A DNA stretch of 64,000 nucleotides from Flavobacteriales bacterium (GTDB taxonomy: Bacteria > Bacteroidota > Bacteroidia > Flavobacteriales_E > Vicingaceae), in NCBI GenBank assembly GCA_020635795.1, contig JACJZD010000001.1, positions 1,063,001 through 1,127,000 of the forward strand, in the 5' to 3' direction. Positions 10,501 to 19,525 of the stretch are shown in pieces. The number at the start of each line of letters is the position of its first letter. Position 1 is the first letter of the stretch. A model generated the notes under the pieces. It worked only from the letters and a program-made list of their open reading frames with translations, was not told where the DNA came from and did not search any database. The position numbers and the translations under genes were made by a program.

Positions 10501-11987
10501 CGTTAAGTTTTTTCTCTTCAAAAGCTACTTATGATTTAAAGAAAAAAATAATTTCTGCCGAAGAAGTTAAATACATGAATGTAGCTGATGCCATGCTTTA
10601 TCCAGATAGTGGTAAGATTGTGGTTGAAAAGCAGGCTAAAATGAGAACATTAAACAATGCTAAAATTGTAGCCAGTTATGTAACTCAAAATCATCATATT
10701 TATGGGGCAACAGTTAATGTATTTGGTAAACGGAAATATGCTGGTACAGGTAATATTGATTACACTGATGAACTCTCTGCTACTCAAACTATTTATTTAG
10801 AAAATATTGGAGTAGATACTACTGGACAAACTTATGCTACAGGTCAAATAGCTGATACAGCTAAATTCAAATTGAGTCCCTTTTATGAATATGAAGGTAA
10901 AGTTAAATTGTTTGCTAATAACGAATTCTTAACGTTTGATGGAAGAGGTAGAATTTTGCACGATTGTAACTTGATTCCTAGAGACTGGTTTACATTTGAA
11001 TCACAAATTAATCCAAATGATATTTATATTCCTATTGATACAAATACTGCTGATGTAAATAAAAACCCATTGTATGCAAGTATTTTTTCTAGTCCAGATT
11101 CGTTAGGGATTTATACTTCGTTTGTTAATAATAAAAAGAAATACAGTCATTTAGAAGTTATTCGTGCAACTGGATTTTTACATTACGATAAAGAAAATAG
11201 CGAATACAAAATATCCAATAAAGACAAGTTACAAGAGATGTCGTTTGGAGGTAATTATTTAAGCATAAACACTAAAAATTGTAAAGCTTATGCAGAAGGT
11301 AATGTTAATTTGAGTGCTGATTTGGGTCAGGTTCAAGTTAATTCTGCTGGTGTTGTTCAACAAAATTTAATTGACAATGAAGCTATTTTTGATTTAGTGA
11401 TGTTAATCGATTTCTTTTTTAATGAAGACGCCCTTCGTAATATGTCGAAAAAACTACAACAAGCTAGTGCCTTAGACCCAGCAAAATTGGATAGACCAAC
11501 CTTTGAAAAAGGATTGAGAGAAGTAATAGGTAAAGTAGAGGCAGATAAATTAATAGCTCAAGCTAACTTATATGGCGAATTTAAAAAATTGCCAGATGAA
11601 CTTAGGAAAGCATTAGTTTTTAATGATATTAAATTTAAGTGGGACGATGTAAATAAGCGTTACAAATCGTTCAGTAAAATTGGTATAAGTAATATTGGCA
11701 AAGAGCAAGTAAACAAATATGTTGAAGGAAAAATTGAAATTGTTAAAAAACGATCGGGCGATATTTTAAATATTTACCTAGAAATTGATAAAAACAATTG
11801 GTATTTCTTTAATTATACCAGAGGGATGTTGCAAGCCATATCTTCTGATGCCGATTTTAATACCATAATTCAAGAAACAAAACCTGATAAACGAAAAGCA
11901 AAGGCAGAAAAAGGACAAGAGCCTTATCAATTTATGTATTCATCAGAAAAGAAAAAAATAGATTTTGTTAGAAAATTTGACGATTAA
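7548..11987 (+). CDS. Large secreted protein of unknown function (1479 aa)
   Basis: I do not recognise this protein. It has a clear signal peptide (MFKYLIAFTFLITTISSFSQ) and then about 1460 residues with no transmembrane helix, no lipobox and no C-terminal T9SS sorting motif. Much of it reads as beta-rich repeating segments with alternating hydrophobic residues and Gly/Asp turns, for example around residues 560-720 (RFDIMGSNFSFKYDEFKI) and 820-1000. The C-terminal about 200 residues are more helical and charged and end KKKIDFVRKFDD. Helix-rich stretches also occur near residues 20-130. Most likely it is periplasmic or held at the outer membrane. The start is three bases after prmA. A Bacteroidota-conserved envelope protein is the best guess; no enzymatic motif is visible. 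Confidence 0.75.
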   Translation: MFKYLIAFTFLITTISSFSQTKIKQFSSDSSAFFHEMEEFLTVSRKEDGKLVMDEFSWDWFGGKFTEDQRQGVYMIANLMLNRKKKAFPDFRNYLFTISKFVNSKYQTAESFDEWQSILAKVVDDKDKNRFSDYLESCNSLFEEGALYKSAANVWKSSNNNYKFGYDSLPTIEFSALNLICYSKGDSSTIYNTKGIYYPTENKWVGVGGKVTWERAEYSKDSVYAEINDYVISFKTPAYEIENVVFYDYLHFQKPLKGKLEEKVLAGITFDKASYPRFDSYEKRLQIKNIAKGVDYIGGFGMHGRKVIGRGDQEQDAYLVFYKNDMPFVKIGSKAFSIRPEKIVSEISSATIYLKGDSIYHPGLSFKFFIDERRVTLIRDNQGIKITPYYNSYHEVDMDFEMLTWNLEDPLMQFGNLVGGTKTDASFSSSNFFNLNIYNDMTGLSDQNPLYLVKSMVQKFDTTFLTVEQMSNFMRLSKDQCISLLLNLSYAGFVLFDYDNLNFVVKEKLLNWVKSSAGRLDYDVIGFFSNIQGASNGTLSLLNYDLTLRGVNSIHLSDSQQVTIYPDKRELVLKKNRDFDFSGVVQAGRFDIMGSNFSFKYDEFKINMPNVDSLRIYAETGQTDDYGKPIIQPVKTVINKINGDLLIDKPNNKSGVKPFAEYPILNSFNESYVFYDRSSIQGGAYKRDNFYFQVKPFTIDSLDNFTNASLRFDGTLQSAGIFPDFEETLTLQADHSLGFIRKTPPGGYPMYGGKGNFTNEIRMSHDGLKGDGVLKYVASTTLSNEFIFLPDSMIAVAQSYSVEESPVEVEFPPVEGVNVKTTWFPKKDYMLHKQITDPIKMYDMKSVMHGQTRIQPDGLYGNGTFEFEKAELESKSIAFKFDDFSADTANFRLKDAELAGELTFATTNVSAYVSFKERFGQFKSNGGGSFIEFPQNQYICFMEEFKWLMDTDGIELSAGEQKTTDASGVKLDGAQFISVHPQQDSLSFFSSKATYDLKKKIISAEEVKYMNVADAMLYPDSGKIVVEKQAKMRTLNNAKIVASYVTQNHHIYGATVNVFGKRKYAGTGNIDYTDELSATQTIYLENIGVDTTGQTYATGQIADTAKFKLSPFYEYEGKVKLFANNEFLTFDGRGRILHDCNLIPRDWFTFESQINPNDIYIPIDTNTADVNKNPLYASIFSSPDSLGIYTSFVNNKKKYSHLEVIRATGFLHYDKENSEYKISNKDKLQEMSFGGNYLSINTKNCKAYAEGNVNLSADLGQVQVNSAGVVQQNLIDNEAIFDLVMLIDFFFNEDALRNMSKKLQQASALDPAKLDRPTFEKGLREVIGKVEADKLIAQANLYGEFKKLPDELRKALVFNDIKFKWDDVNKRYKSFSKIGISNIGKEQVNKYVEGKIEIVKKRSGDILNIYLEIDKNNWYFFNYTRGMLQAISSDADFNTIIQETKPDKRKAKAEKGQEPYQFMYSSEKKKIDFVRKFDD

Positions 11988-12006
11988 TTTAGTGAAAATC
12001 ATGTTT

Positions 12007-12037
12007 TTTGCATCAATATATTATATTCGTAAATTCG
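12007..12037 (+). promoter_or_regulatory. Promoter of the 2395-residue protein gene
   Basis: TTTG at 12007-12010 and TAAATTCG at 12030-12037 are separated by exactly 19 bases, one base off the Bacteroidota pattern. The start codon is at 12057, which would give a short leader. Confidence 0.55.
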
Positions 12038-12056
12038 CAATTGATTTAATCATTCA

Positions 12057-15000
12057 ATGATTTTAAAAACAACTTATTATAAAATAATTTTCTTGCTATT
12101 TGCAATGATGTTGGTTTTCACTAATGTTAATGCACAATATGCATCTCAAGATGAATTAAAAAAGGCGGCACAAACCTTTTTTGATGAAGAAAATTATATC
12201 GAAGCATTACCACTTTATTCTCAGCTTTTAAGCTTATATCCAAAAGATCCAGAGTATAATTATAAATACGGTGCTTCTTATTTTTTTGGAAATAGAGAAA
12301 AGGAAGAAGCTCTAAAATATTTGACATTCGCTGCAGGTAAGCCCAATGTTAATCCACAAGCTTTTTATTTTTTAGGTTTAGCATTGCACCATGAGTATCG
12401 TTTTTCTGAAGCCGAAGTTAATTACAAAAAATTCAAAGAAAAAGGAACACCTAAAGATATTCAGGATTTTCAGGTGGATAGAAAAATTGAGATGTGCCGT
12501 AATGGAGTTACTTTATTGAAAAGTATGACCGATATAGGGGTGCTTTCAAAAAAGGAAATCAAAGCATCAGAATTTTTTAGAAGTTATGATTTAAGAGGAA
12601 TAGGAGGAAAAATTATTGTTAAGCCTGATGAATTTAAAACCAAGTTAGATATTAAAAACAAAGAATACAGTATTATCCATTTAGGAGATAAACCAACCAT
12701 GGTGGTGTTCTCATCTTTTGGTAATGATGGAAAAAGTGGAAAAGACATCTATAAAGTAACCAAACTACCAAATGGAGAATGGAGTAAACCAGCACCATTT
12801 CCAAAAATCAATACCAATTTCGACGAAGATTATCCATTCTTACATCCTGATGGGAGAACTTTATACTTTAGTTCAAAAGGATACAATAGTATGGGAGGCT
12901 ATGATATTTTTAAATCTACTCTTGACCCAACTACAGGTGAGTGGACTTTTCCAGAAAATTTAGATTTTCCAATAAACACACCCGACGACGATATTTTATT
13001 TATTTCCGATATTGATAATCAACTGGCTTATTTTGCATCATCACGTGCTAGTAAACAAGGCGAATTAACCGTTTATAAGGTTCAAGTTGATAGGCAGCCA
13101 GCCGAGAATACAATTGTTAAAGGATTTTTCTTGGCAGAATCCAATCCAAACATGAAATCAGCAACCATTTCAATATTGGATGTGGAAAAAGACAGAAAAT
13201 ATGGCGTATTTTCTTCCAACCGTGAAAATGGAGAATATTTATTGGTTTTTCCCGGTAATGGCGGAAAGTTTAAAATTTTAGTGGAAACTACCAATGACGC
13301 GCCTGTTCATTCTGCTGTAATTGAATTGCCAACATTAGAAGGTTTTAGGGCATTAAAACAGGAGTTAAGATTGGTAGGTGAGGGCAATAATGAAAAGTTG
13401 GTGGTTAAAAACCTATTTAATGAATCTGATGAATTTGATATTACTGACCCTTTGGTAGTCGAAAATTTATTAAAGTACAAAGCCAAAATGGATGTTAACT
13501 TAACAGAAGAAGAGGTTTTAAAGAACTTGGATAAAACATCATCTAGTACAGGTATTTCATCTTTAGCTTCAATGTCTAATCAACAATTGGCTGATAATGC
13601 AAAAAAGAGTGCAGATAAAGTTGCTGAAAATGCCAAGTTATCGAAAAACCAAGCCAATTTTGCTTATGATTTAGCTGCTCAAAAAAGTGCAGAAGCCAAG
13701 AAAGCATTAAATCAATCGTTACAAAAACAAAAAATTGCATCAGAATCGGAAGATGCCAATACTAAAGCTTTAGCATTGAAAGATGCAGAGCGATTGAAAT
13801 ACATTGCCGCAGGTTTGGTTAATGAATCTATTTCAGCAATGGATGTTGCAAAATCAATTGAAAGTGAAGCTATTGAAAGAGAGAGTGATGTTAAAAAGAC
13901 CTTGGATTTAAGTAATGCTATTGCATCAAATGCGAATTCAGGAAAAAGAGCTGAAGCTGAAACAGGTTATTTAAAACTGGAAGAAATTACTAATGCCACT
14001 TACAATAAGGAATCGGCATTGGTTACCGAAAAAACAGTTTTAGACAATAAACTTTCTGAAGCCGAAATGGAGTACAGTAAAGTAAGAAACAATGTTATAG
14101 CGCTTAATAATAGACAAACTGAAATTCAAGAAAACATCAATAATTTAAACGAACGAATTAATAAATCGTCGAAAAAATCGGAGAAAGAAGCTTGGCAAGG
14201 TGAAGTAAATGCTTTAAAAATTGATTTAGAAGATACGAAGTATGATTTAGGTGTTGAAACAGAAAAAGAACAAACATTAGCAAAAGAGTTAAAAGAATTA
14301 GAACGTAAAAATGCCTCTGCACAAGGTATCATTGCAACTGTTGAAAAAGCAAATGTTCAAACTTCAACCAAAGCACCGGATAAAGCCGCTTTAAATAACG
14401 ATATTGTTTATTTCGAAAAACAAGGATTGGTTGGGCTTTATCCTAGCGATGAAGTTGCTGTTTCATCAACAAGTACAAAGTCGGTTGATTTAATGTCGCT
14501 AAAAGATGAGTACAACATCATTTCTGATGAAGGAAAAATAATTGATTACAACTCAAAGCACAGTTCAGAATTGGTTGATGCACAAAATAATCCTAGCGAA
14601 TATCAAAAATCGTTAGAAATGGCAAAAATTAATCAGGATTGGATTTCAGACATCAATCAAGAAATTGCTATTAAAGAAAAACAACTAAAAGCTGCGGAAA
14701 GCTTAAACGATAAAACCAAAATTACGAGTAGAATAGAAGTGTTAAAAAGCTTAAAATCGGAAAAACAAAAAGAAGCTGATAAATACTTGTTGTTAGCTCA
14801 AGAAGAAAATCCGACAAAGTCTACTACAACTTCAACATCTAAATCATCAACTACTAAAAATGCTATTGAACCAGCAAGTGTAGTAATTACGGACAATTCA
14901 GGTAACATTATTGATTATGCTACGAATTACGAGAATGAATTAGCTAACATTGAAGGAGAAACTCCTACTGATATTTCTACTAAAATTGCGGTTCATGAGA

Positions 15001-18000
15001 AATGGAAAAATGCTAATGAGCAAGAAATTTTATTAAAGAAAATAGAGTTAAACAGTGCTGAAGATGAAGAAGAAAAGGAAGCTATCAGTAATCGTATTTC
15101 AGAACTAGAAAACCAAAAAACGAACAACGACGAGTTTATTGCTATATACAACAGTAAACTTGGTAACGAAGCTAATCTTGCTGCAAATACTACTGCCAAT
15201 AATACTTCAACTACAAAATCATCTTCTGAAAATAAAAATACAACGGCGACAACACCTAATATATCAACTACTTCTGTAAACAGTAAAATTGACTATAGTA
15301 AATACAATAACAAAGTAGTTAGTTCAAATGGTGAAGTACAGGATTATACTACTGATTTTAACAATCAATTTACTTTGGCAGATAATATTGTTGACCCTTT
15401 AACATCAAGTAAAGAAAAACAAAAAATCACTAAAGAATGGATTCGAGCAATTGATGATGAATTGTCCTTAAGAAATGAACAACTTTCGTTTGCTATTGAA
15501 TCTGAAAAACCAGCAATAACTGAAAGGATAGATGCGTTAAATGGCGAAAAAGTAGCGTTAGCAGACCAATTAGCAGATTTAAATATTGTAATTGAACAAC
15601 AGCAAGGTACTTTAGCATCAAACAACACTAAATCTACTTCTACTTCAAACAATACTGCTGCTAGTTCAAATACATCTACAACATCATCGTCAAACCCATA
15701 TTCATCTGAACAAGCCAAAAAAGAATATGAAGAAGTTGCTAAGTTGGAAGAAGAACTTAAACAATTGAATGCCTCTGTTGAACAAAAATCAGCTGCAGCT
15801 TATGCCTTAAAAGATGAAAGTAAAAAGCAACAGGCTTTAAACGAGGTGGCTGTTTTAAAAGAAGATGTTGAAAACAAAAAACTTGAAGTGTCTAGTGCTA
15901 AAGCTAAAGCTAACAAAGCAGAGTACTACAACAATCAGGCAGCTTTGTCTGCTGTTAAAAAATCGGCAACAGCAACTGGTGATAATGCCACTGTAGCAGA
16001 GTTAAACGAAGATGAGGCTAATATTTATTTTGATAAGGCTCAAACAGAAAGAGAGAATGCAGCATCAGCAGCGACTTTTACATCAAAAGAAGCTTCGTTA
16101 TTAAAAGCACAAGAATATGAAGCAACAGCTATAGAAAAACAACGTAAAGCAATAGAACTATATTCAAACAAAAATGCGAGTGAAGTATTGGCTTCGTTAC
16201 CAAAGGAAAACAATGCCGTTGCTAAAACATCAAGCACTACTAATACAGTAAATACAACAACAAATACTGCTGAAAATAAAACAACAAGCACAACATCAAC
16301 TACGAGTAATGCTAATTCAATTAACGCTGCTCCAATTTATCAGCCAAGCAAAGTAGGTATGCCTTCTGATGTAGAAATAGCAAAAGCCAAAACTGCTGAA
16401 AATGAAGCTGCACGATTAGAAAAAATGGCTATTGTATTACAAGATAGTTCACAAAAAGTAACCAAGAAAGCTGATAAAGATGCATTGATTGCTGAAGCAA
16501 ACACCAATACTGAAAAAGCGAAACAGTTAAGAAAGGAGGCAGAAATAAGTTATGCTGCGGCTGAAGAAATGGCTAGTACTGAAAAAAGTACAGTTGAAGC
16601 CATTAATGCTAATAGAACAGCTTTAAGTAATGAACAACTTACTTCTCAAGATAAACAGTTGATTAACAGTCTTTCTGGTACTGAATTGGCTGAACTTAAA
16701 AATTCTCCTGAATATCAGGCGTATACTGAAAACAAGACAGCATCGAGAAGATTGATTAAAGAGGCTGAAGTGGATTATATAAAAGCAGATAAGTTCCAAG
16801 AAGAAGCAGAAGATCAAAAGACATTGGGGATTAGCTTAAATGCAATGGCAAAAGGTGCTCAAGGTGAAGGCAAAACGAAGTTGTTAGGGCAAATTGAAAA
16901 GCTTAATAACATGATTGCTGATAACGAAACTAAAGCAATAGAGACTAGAGCTAAAGCAACTCAAAAAGAAATAGAAGCACTTGAAAAAACGAAAACTGCC
17001 GATAATGCTTTAGCGTCTAATTCAAAAGCTAATCAAATAAAAGCCATTGAAAAAGCAGCTATTTATGATAACAACTATTTGAAAACTGCTTTGGCAAACA
17101 ATGCAGCTGTAGCAAAAACATCTCAACCTGAGTTGGCAGAAAATAACACTTCAAATACAACAACAACCAACAAAACAACAGAAACTAAAGCTCCAGAATT
17201 GGCTGAGAATAACGTAGTTGAGGAAAATACGAATTCAACTACTTCAACCGTTAAAACAAACTCGAACACAACAAATACAACAGAGCCAGCGCTGACTGAA
17301 AATACAATGGCGGAAGAGAATACTACTGAAACAGCTACAAATTCGAATAGTACAACTAATAAAACAACCGAGCCAGAGTTAGTAGAGAACAATGTGGTAG
17401 AAGAAAATACAACATCGACTACTACAAATACTAACATTCCTGTAAACAATAACACAACTAAAACTACAGAACCAGAATTGGCAGAGAATAATGTAGTAGA
17501 AGAGAATAAAACAACAGCTACAAATACCAATAACACTGAAAAAACGACACAGCCTGTAGTTAGTAAAACTAATCTTGCCAATGTAGATGAAATCCCAACG
17601 GTGTTAAACCAACCAATTTTCGTGTTAACTGATAATAAAAAGGCAGCGTATAGCGAAACTAAAAAAATACCAGTAGCTAAATTGCCAGAAGGTTTAGTGT
17701 TTAAAGTTCAGATTGGAGCTTTTAGAAACCCAATTCCTCAAGATCACTTTGTTGGTTTTGCTCCAATTTCAGCCGAAGATGCTGGTAACGGAATTACACG
17801 TTACACCGCAGGTTTATTCAATACCTTTAACATGGCTAACGAAGCTAAAAATTCGATTCGTACCATTGGTTACCCTGATGCTTTTGTGGTGGCGTTTTAC
17901 AACGGAAAAAGAATAAATATTAACGAAGCAAGAGCTATGGCCGGAGTTGTAACTGTTGCTGAGAATAATTCTATGTCAACAGTTAACAGTTCTCAGCCTG

Positions 18001-19244
18001 CTAATAATACAAGTACAGCAAATACAAATAACACTTCTACAACATCTAAAACGTTACCAGCACCAAAAACCAATGTGGAGTTGGTTGAGGATGGTATTTC
18101 TACTGATGTAAACAAAATTAAAGGTGTATTTTTTACTGTTCAGGTGGGTGTTTACTCTCGACCAATTACTGCCGAGCAGTTGAACAATGTAACTCCTTTA
18201 AATAGCGAAAGAACAACGAATGGCTTAATCAGATATACATCTGGAGTTTATCCAACGCTTGATGAAGCGAATGCTGCCAAAGCAAGAATTGTTGACTTGG
18301 GAATTACCGATGCTTTTGTAATTGCTTATGCTAACGGAAATAGATTAGGCGTAAACGAAGCCATTAATTTTGCAGCTGATAAAAACAATGTAGTAACCAC
18401 TTCGAACAGCAATCCTAAAGTTGAAAACAATAAAACAACGAATACTGCAGCAAATGAAAAGGTTGCGACACCAAGTAACAATTCAAAAATAGTATATACC
18501 TTAATATTGGGAGAGTATACCGATGATGTTCCTGTTGAAGATGCTGCGGTTTACTTGAAATTATCGGGTAAGGGATTAAAAATAGAGGAGAAAAATGGAA
18601 AAACCATTTATTCAATGGGACCATATACTGACTACAATACTGCTAATGATGAAAGAGCTAAAATGAAGGCAGAAGGTGTTAAAAATCCTAAGGTGGTAGC
18701 ACTAAACGGAAACGATAATGTTGATGTGAATAAAGAAGCCAAAACTTCAGGGAATACAACTAATATTTCGAATACAGCAACAAGTAGCACAAATAATACT
18801 ACTACCAATTCAAATGTAACACCAACTACAAGTAATACTTCAAACAATGCTACAACTCCAGTAAATACTCCAACAGCAAATACAACATCTACCAACAATA
18901 CTGCTCCAAATACAACAACACCAAAACAACCCATTAATCAGGCAGAAGTGGGTAAAGCATTAAAAATTGTTTATAAAGTATTGCTAGGCGAATATACCGA
19001 CGAAGTTCCTGTTGAGGAATCGATGGTGTATTTAAAGTTTTCTAACAGTGGTATTGTTATTACACAAAATGATGGCAAAACAGTTTATACCATGGGCGAG
19101 TATCCCGACTATCCTTCGGCGTTAGATTTACAACTACAAATGAAGGTAGAAGGCATTAAATCGCCAAAAGTTATAGCCTTTAAGGATGGCACACAAATTG
19201 AAGTTAGTGAAGCGTTAGAATTAGTAAAAAATCATAATAAATGA
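12057..19244 (+). CDS. Giant modular envelope protein: TPR, PD40, coiled coil, SPOR-like domains (2395 aa)
   Basis: An exported modular protein of unknown role. In order: signal peptide (1-27, ending VNAQ); TPR-like repeats (about 30-140); a PD40/WD40-like propeller (about 215-345) with DEDYPFLHPDGRTLYFSS and SMGGYDIFK; a carboxypeptidase-regulatory-like segment (about 350-430); a very long Ala/Lys/Glu-rich coiled-coil region (about 490-1690) with three related units near 820, 945 and 1090; Thr/Asn-rich linkers with repeated PELAENNVVEEN motifs (about 1690-1820); and four SPOR-like domains starting near 1878, 2022, 2143 and 2302. The N-terminal order resembles the T9SS protein PorE, but the OmpA-like domain is absent. 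SPOR domains bind denuded peptidoglycan, so a cell-wall-linked scaffold is inferred. clpS overlaps its stop codon. Confidence 0.8.
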   Translation: MILKTTYYKIIFLLFAMMLVFTNVNAQYASQDELKKAAQTFFDEENYIEALPLYSQLLSLYPKDPEYNYKYGASYFFGNREKEEALKYLTFAAGKPNVNPQAFYFLGLALHHEYRFSEAEVNYKKFKEKGTPKDIQDFQVDRKIEMCRNGVTLLKSMTDIGVLSKKEIKASEFFRSYDLRGIGGKIIVKPDEFKTKLDIKNKEYSIIHLGDKPTMVVFSSFGNDGKSGKDIYKVTKLPNGEWSKPAPFPKINTNFDEDYPFLHPDGRTLYFSSKGYNSMGGYDIFKSTLDPTTGEWTFPENLDFPINTPDDDILFISDIDNQLAYFASSRASKQGELTVYKVQVDRQPAENTIVKGFFLAESNPNMKSATISILDVEKDRKYGVFSSNRENGEYLLVFPGNGGKFKILVETTNDAPVHSAVIELPTLEGFRALKQELRLVGEGNNEKLVVKNLFNESDEFDITDPLVVENLLKYKAKMDVNLTEEEVLKNLDKTSSSTGISSLASMSNQQLADNAKKSADKVAENAKLSKNQANFAYDLAAQKSAEAKKALNQSLQKQKIASESEDANTKALALKDAERLKYIAAGLVNESISAMDVAKSIESEAIERESDVKKTLDLSNAIASNANSGKRAEAETGYLKLEEITNATYNKESALVTEKTVLDNKLSEAEMEYSKVRNNVIALNNRQTEIQENINNLNERINKSSKKSEKEAWQGEVNALKIDLEDTKYDLGVETEKEQTLAKELKELERKNASAQGIIATVEKANVQTSTKAPDKAALNNDIVYFEKQGLVGLYPSDEVAVSSTSTKSVDLMSLKDEYNIISDEGKIIDYNSKHSSELVDAQNNPSEYQKSLEMAKINQDWISDINQEIAIKEKQLKAAESLNDKTKITSRIEVLKSLKSEKQKEADKYLLLAQEENPTKSTTTSTSKSSTTKNAIEPASVVITDNSGNIIDYATNYENELANIEGETPTDISTKIAVHEKWKNANEQEILLKKIELNSAEDEEEKEAISNRISELENQKTNNDEFIAIYNSKLGNEANLAANTTANNTSTTKSSSENKNTTATTPNISTTSVNSKIDYSKYNNKVVSSNGEVQDYTTDFNNQFTLADNIVDPLTSSKEKQKITKEWIRAIDDELSLRNEQLSFAIESEKPAITERIDALNGEKVALADQLADLNIVIEQQQGTLASNNTKSTSTSNNTAASSNTSTTSSSNPYSSEQAKKEYEEVAKLEEELKQLNASVEQKSAAAYALKDESKKQQALNEVAVLKEDVENKKLEVSSAKAKANKAEYYNNQAALSAVKKSATATGDNATVAELNEDEANIYFDKAQTERENAASAATFTSKEASLLKAQEYEATAIEKQRKAIELYSNKNASEVLASLPKENNAVAKTSSTTNTVNTTTNTAENKTTSTTSTTSNANSINAAPIYQPSKVGMPSDVEIAKAKTAENEAARLEKMAIVLQDSSQKVTKKADKDALIAEANTNTEKAKQLRKEAEISYAAAEEMASTEKSTVEAINANRTALSNEQLTSQDKQLINSLSGTELAELKNSPEYQAYTENKTASRRLIKEAEVDYIKADKFQEEAEDQKTLGISLNAMAKGAQGEGKTKLLGQIEKLNNMIADNETKAIETRAKATQKEIEALEKTKTADNALASNSKANQIKAIEKAAIYDNNYLKTALANNAAVAKTSQPELAENNTSNTTTTNKTTETKAPELAENNVVEENTNSTTSTVKTNSNTTNTTEPALTENTMAEENTTETATNSNSTTNKTTEPELVENNVVEENTTSTTTNTNIPVNNNTTKTTEPELAENNVVEENKTTATNTNNTEKTTQPVVSKTNLANVDEIPTVLNQPIFVLTDNKKAAYSETKKIPVAKLPEGLVFKVQIGAFRNPIPQDHFVGFAPISAEDAGNGITRYTAGLFNTFNMANEAKNSIRTIGYPDAFVVAFYNGKRININEARAMAGVVTVAENNSMSTVNSSQPANNTSTANTNNTSTTSKTLPAPKTNVELVEDGISTDVNKIKGVFFTVQVGVYSRPITAEQLNNVTPLNSERTTNGLIRYTSGVYPTLDEANAAKARIVDLGITDAFVIAYANGNRLGVNEAINFAADKNNVVTTSNSNPKVENNKTTNTAANEKVATPSNNSKIVYTLILGEYTDDVPVEDAAVYLKLSGKGLKIEEKNGKTIYSMGPYTDYNTANDERAKMKAEGVKNPKVVALNGNDNVDVNKEAKTSGNTTNISNTATSSTNNTTTNSNVTPTTSNTSNNATTPVNTPTANTTSTNNTAPNTTTPKQPINQAEVGKALKIVYKVLLGEYTDEVPVEESMVYLKFSNSGIVITQNDGKTVYTMGEYPDYPSALDLQLQMKVEGIKSPKVIAFKDGTQIEVSEALELVKNHNK
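14518..15606 (+). repeat. Three tandem coiled-coil units inside the giant protein
   Basis: Three related units begin near 14518, 14893 and 15328. Each opens with a short segment ending IDY or QDY (GKIIDYNSKHSSEL, GNIIDYATNYENEL, GEVQDYTTDFNNQF) and continues with an acidic/basic helix (DWISDINQEIAIKEKQL, WKNANEQEILLKKIEL, EWIRAIDDELSLRNEQL). They are separated by Ser/Thr/Asn-rich linkers. The repeat is visible at protein level and is not identical in DNA. Confidence 0.7.
17124..17507 (+). repeat. Degenerate PELAENNVVEEN linker repeats
   Basis: Five copies of a PELAEN-type motif, four of them continuing as NNVVEEN or NTMAEEN, start at about 17124, 17193, 17283, 17370 and 17469. They are spaced by Thr/Asn/Ser-rich runs. 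This is a coding repeat within the giant protein and probably an extended linker. Confidence 0.75.
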
Positions 19245-19510
19245 ATACCGAAACCTTAAAAGAAACAAGCACTGTTATTGAAAATCAAGAACTTAAACTG
19301 TTGGTGCTTTATAACGATGATGTAAATACCTTTGATCATGTTATTAATATGCTGGTAAAATATTGTGGACACGATAGTTTACAAGCTGAACAATGCGCCA
19401 TGTTAGTTCATTTTAAAGGTAAATGTGACATAAAAAAAGGAGCATTTAAAGAATTGGCGTTTATTTCTGAAATTCTGGCAGAAAATGGTTTAACAGTTGA
19501 AATCAATTAA
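19241..19510 (+). CDS. clpS: ClpS adaptor of the Clp protease
   Basis: An 89-residue adaptor that delivers N-degron substrates to ClpAP-type proteases; cytoplasmic. The family core is clear: LLVLYNDDVNTFDHVINML, where Asn-Asp-Asp begins the N-end-recognition pocket, then QAEQCAMLVHFKGKCDIKKG, then a C-terminal ISEILAENGLTVEI strand. Its ATG overlaps the stop of the 2395-residue envelope protein gene in an ATGA arrangement, so translation is probably coupled. The M48 lipoprotease gene follows 15 bases later. I see no clpA in the window. Confidence 0.9.
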   Translation: MNTETLKETSTVIENQELKLLVLYNDDVNTFDHVINMLVKYCGHDSLQAEQCAMLVHFKGKCDIKKGAFKELAFISEILAENGLTVEIN

Positions 19511-19525
19511 TTTTTTAATTAAAGT

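Noticed and set aside
12057..13400. Calling the giant protein PorE
   Set aside because: The front end matches, but the OmpA-like domain that defines PorE is absent.
15365..15718. A 117-codon minus-strand open frame
   Set aside because: Antisense to coiled-coil coding sequence of the giant protein; no homology pattern.
17124..17507. Regular repeats that could suggest a CRISPR array
   Set aside because: They are in-frame coding repeats with variable spacing and no conserved direct DNA repeat or cas genes.
17123..17581. A 152-codon open frame on the minus strand, rich in Val, Phe and Ser
   Set aside because: It is the antisense of the Thr/Asn-rich linker in the giant protein; composition comes from ACA/AAT codons read backwards, and no start context or family is seen.
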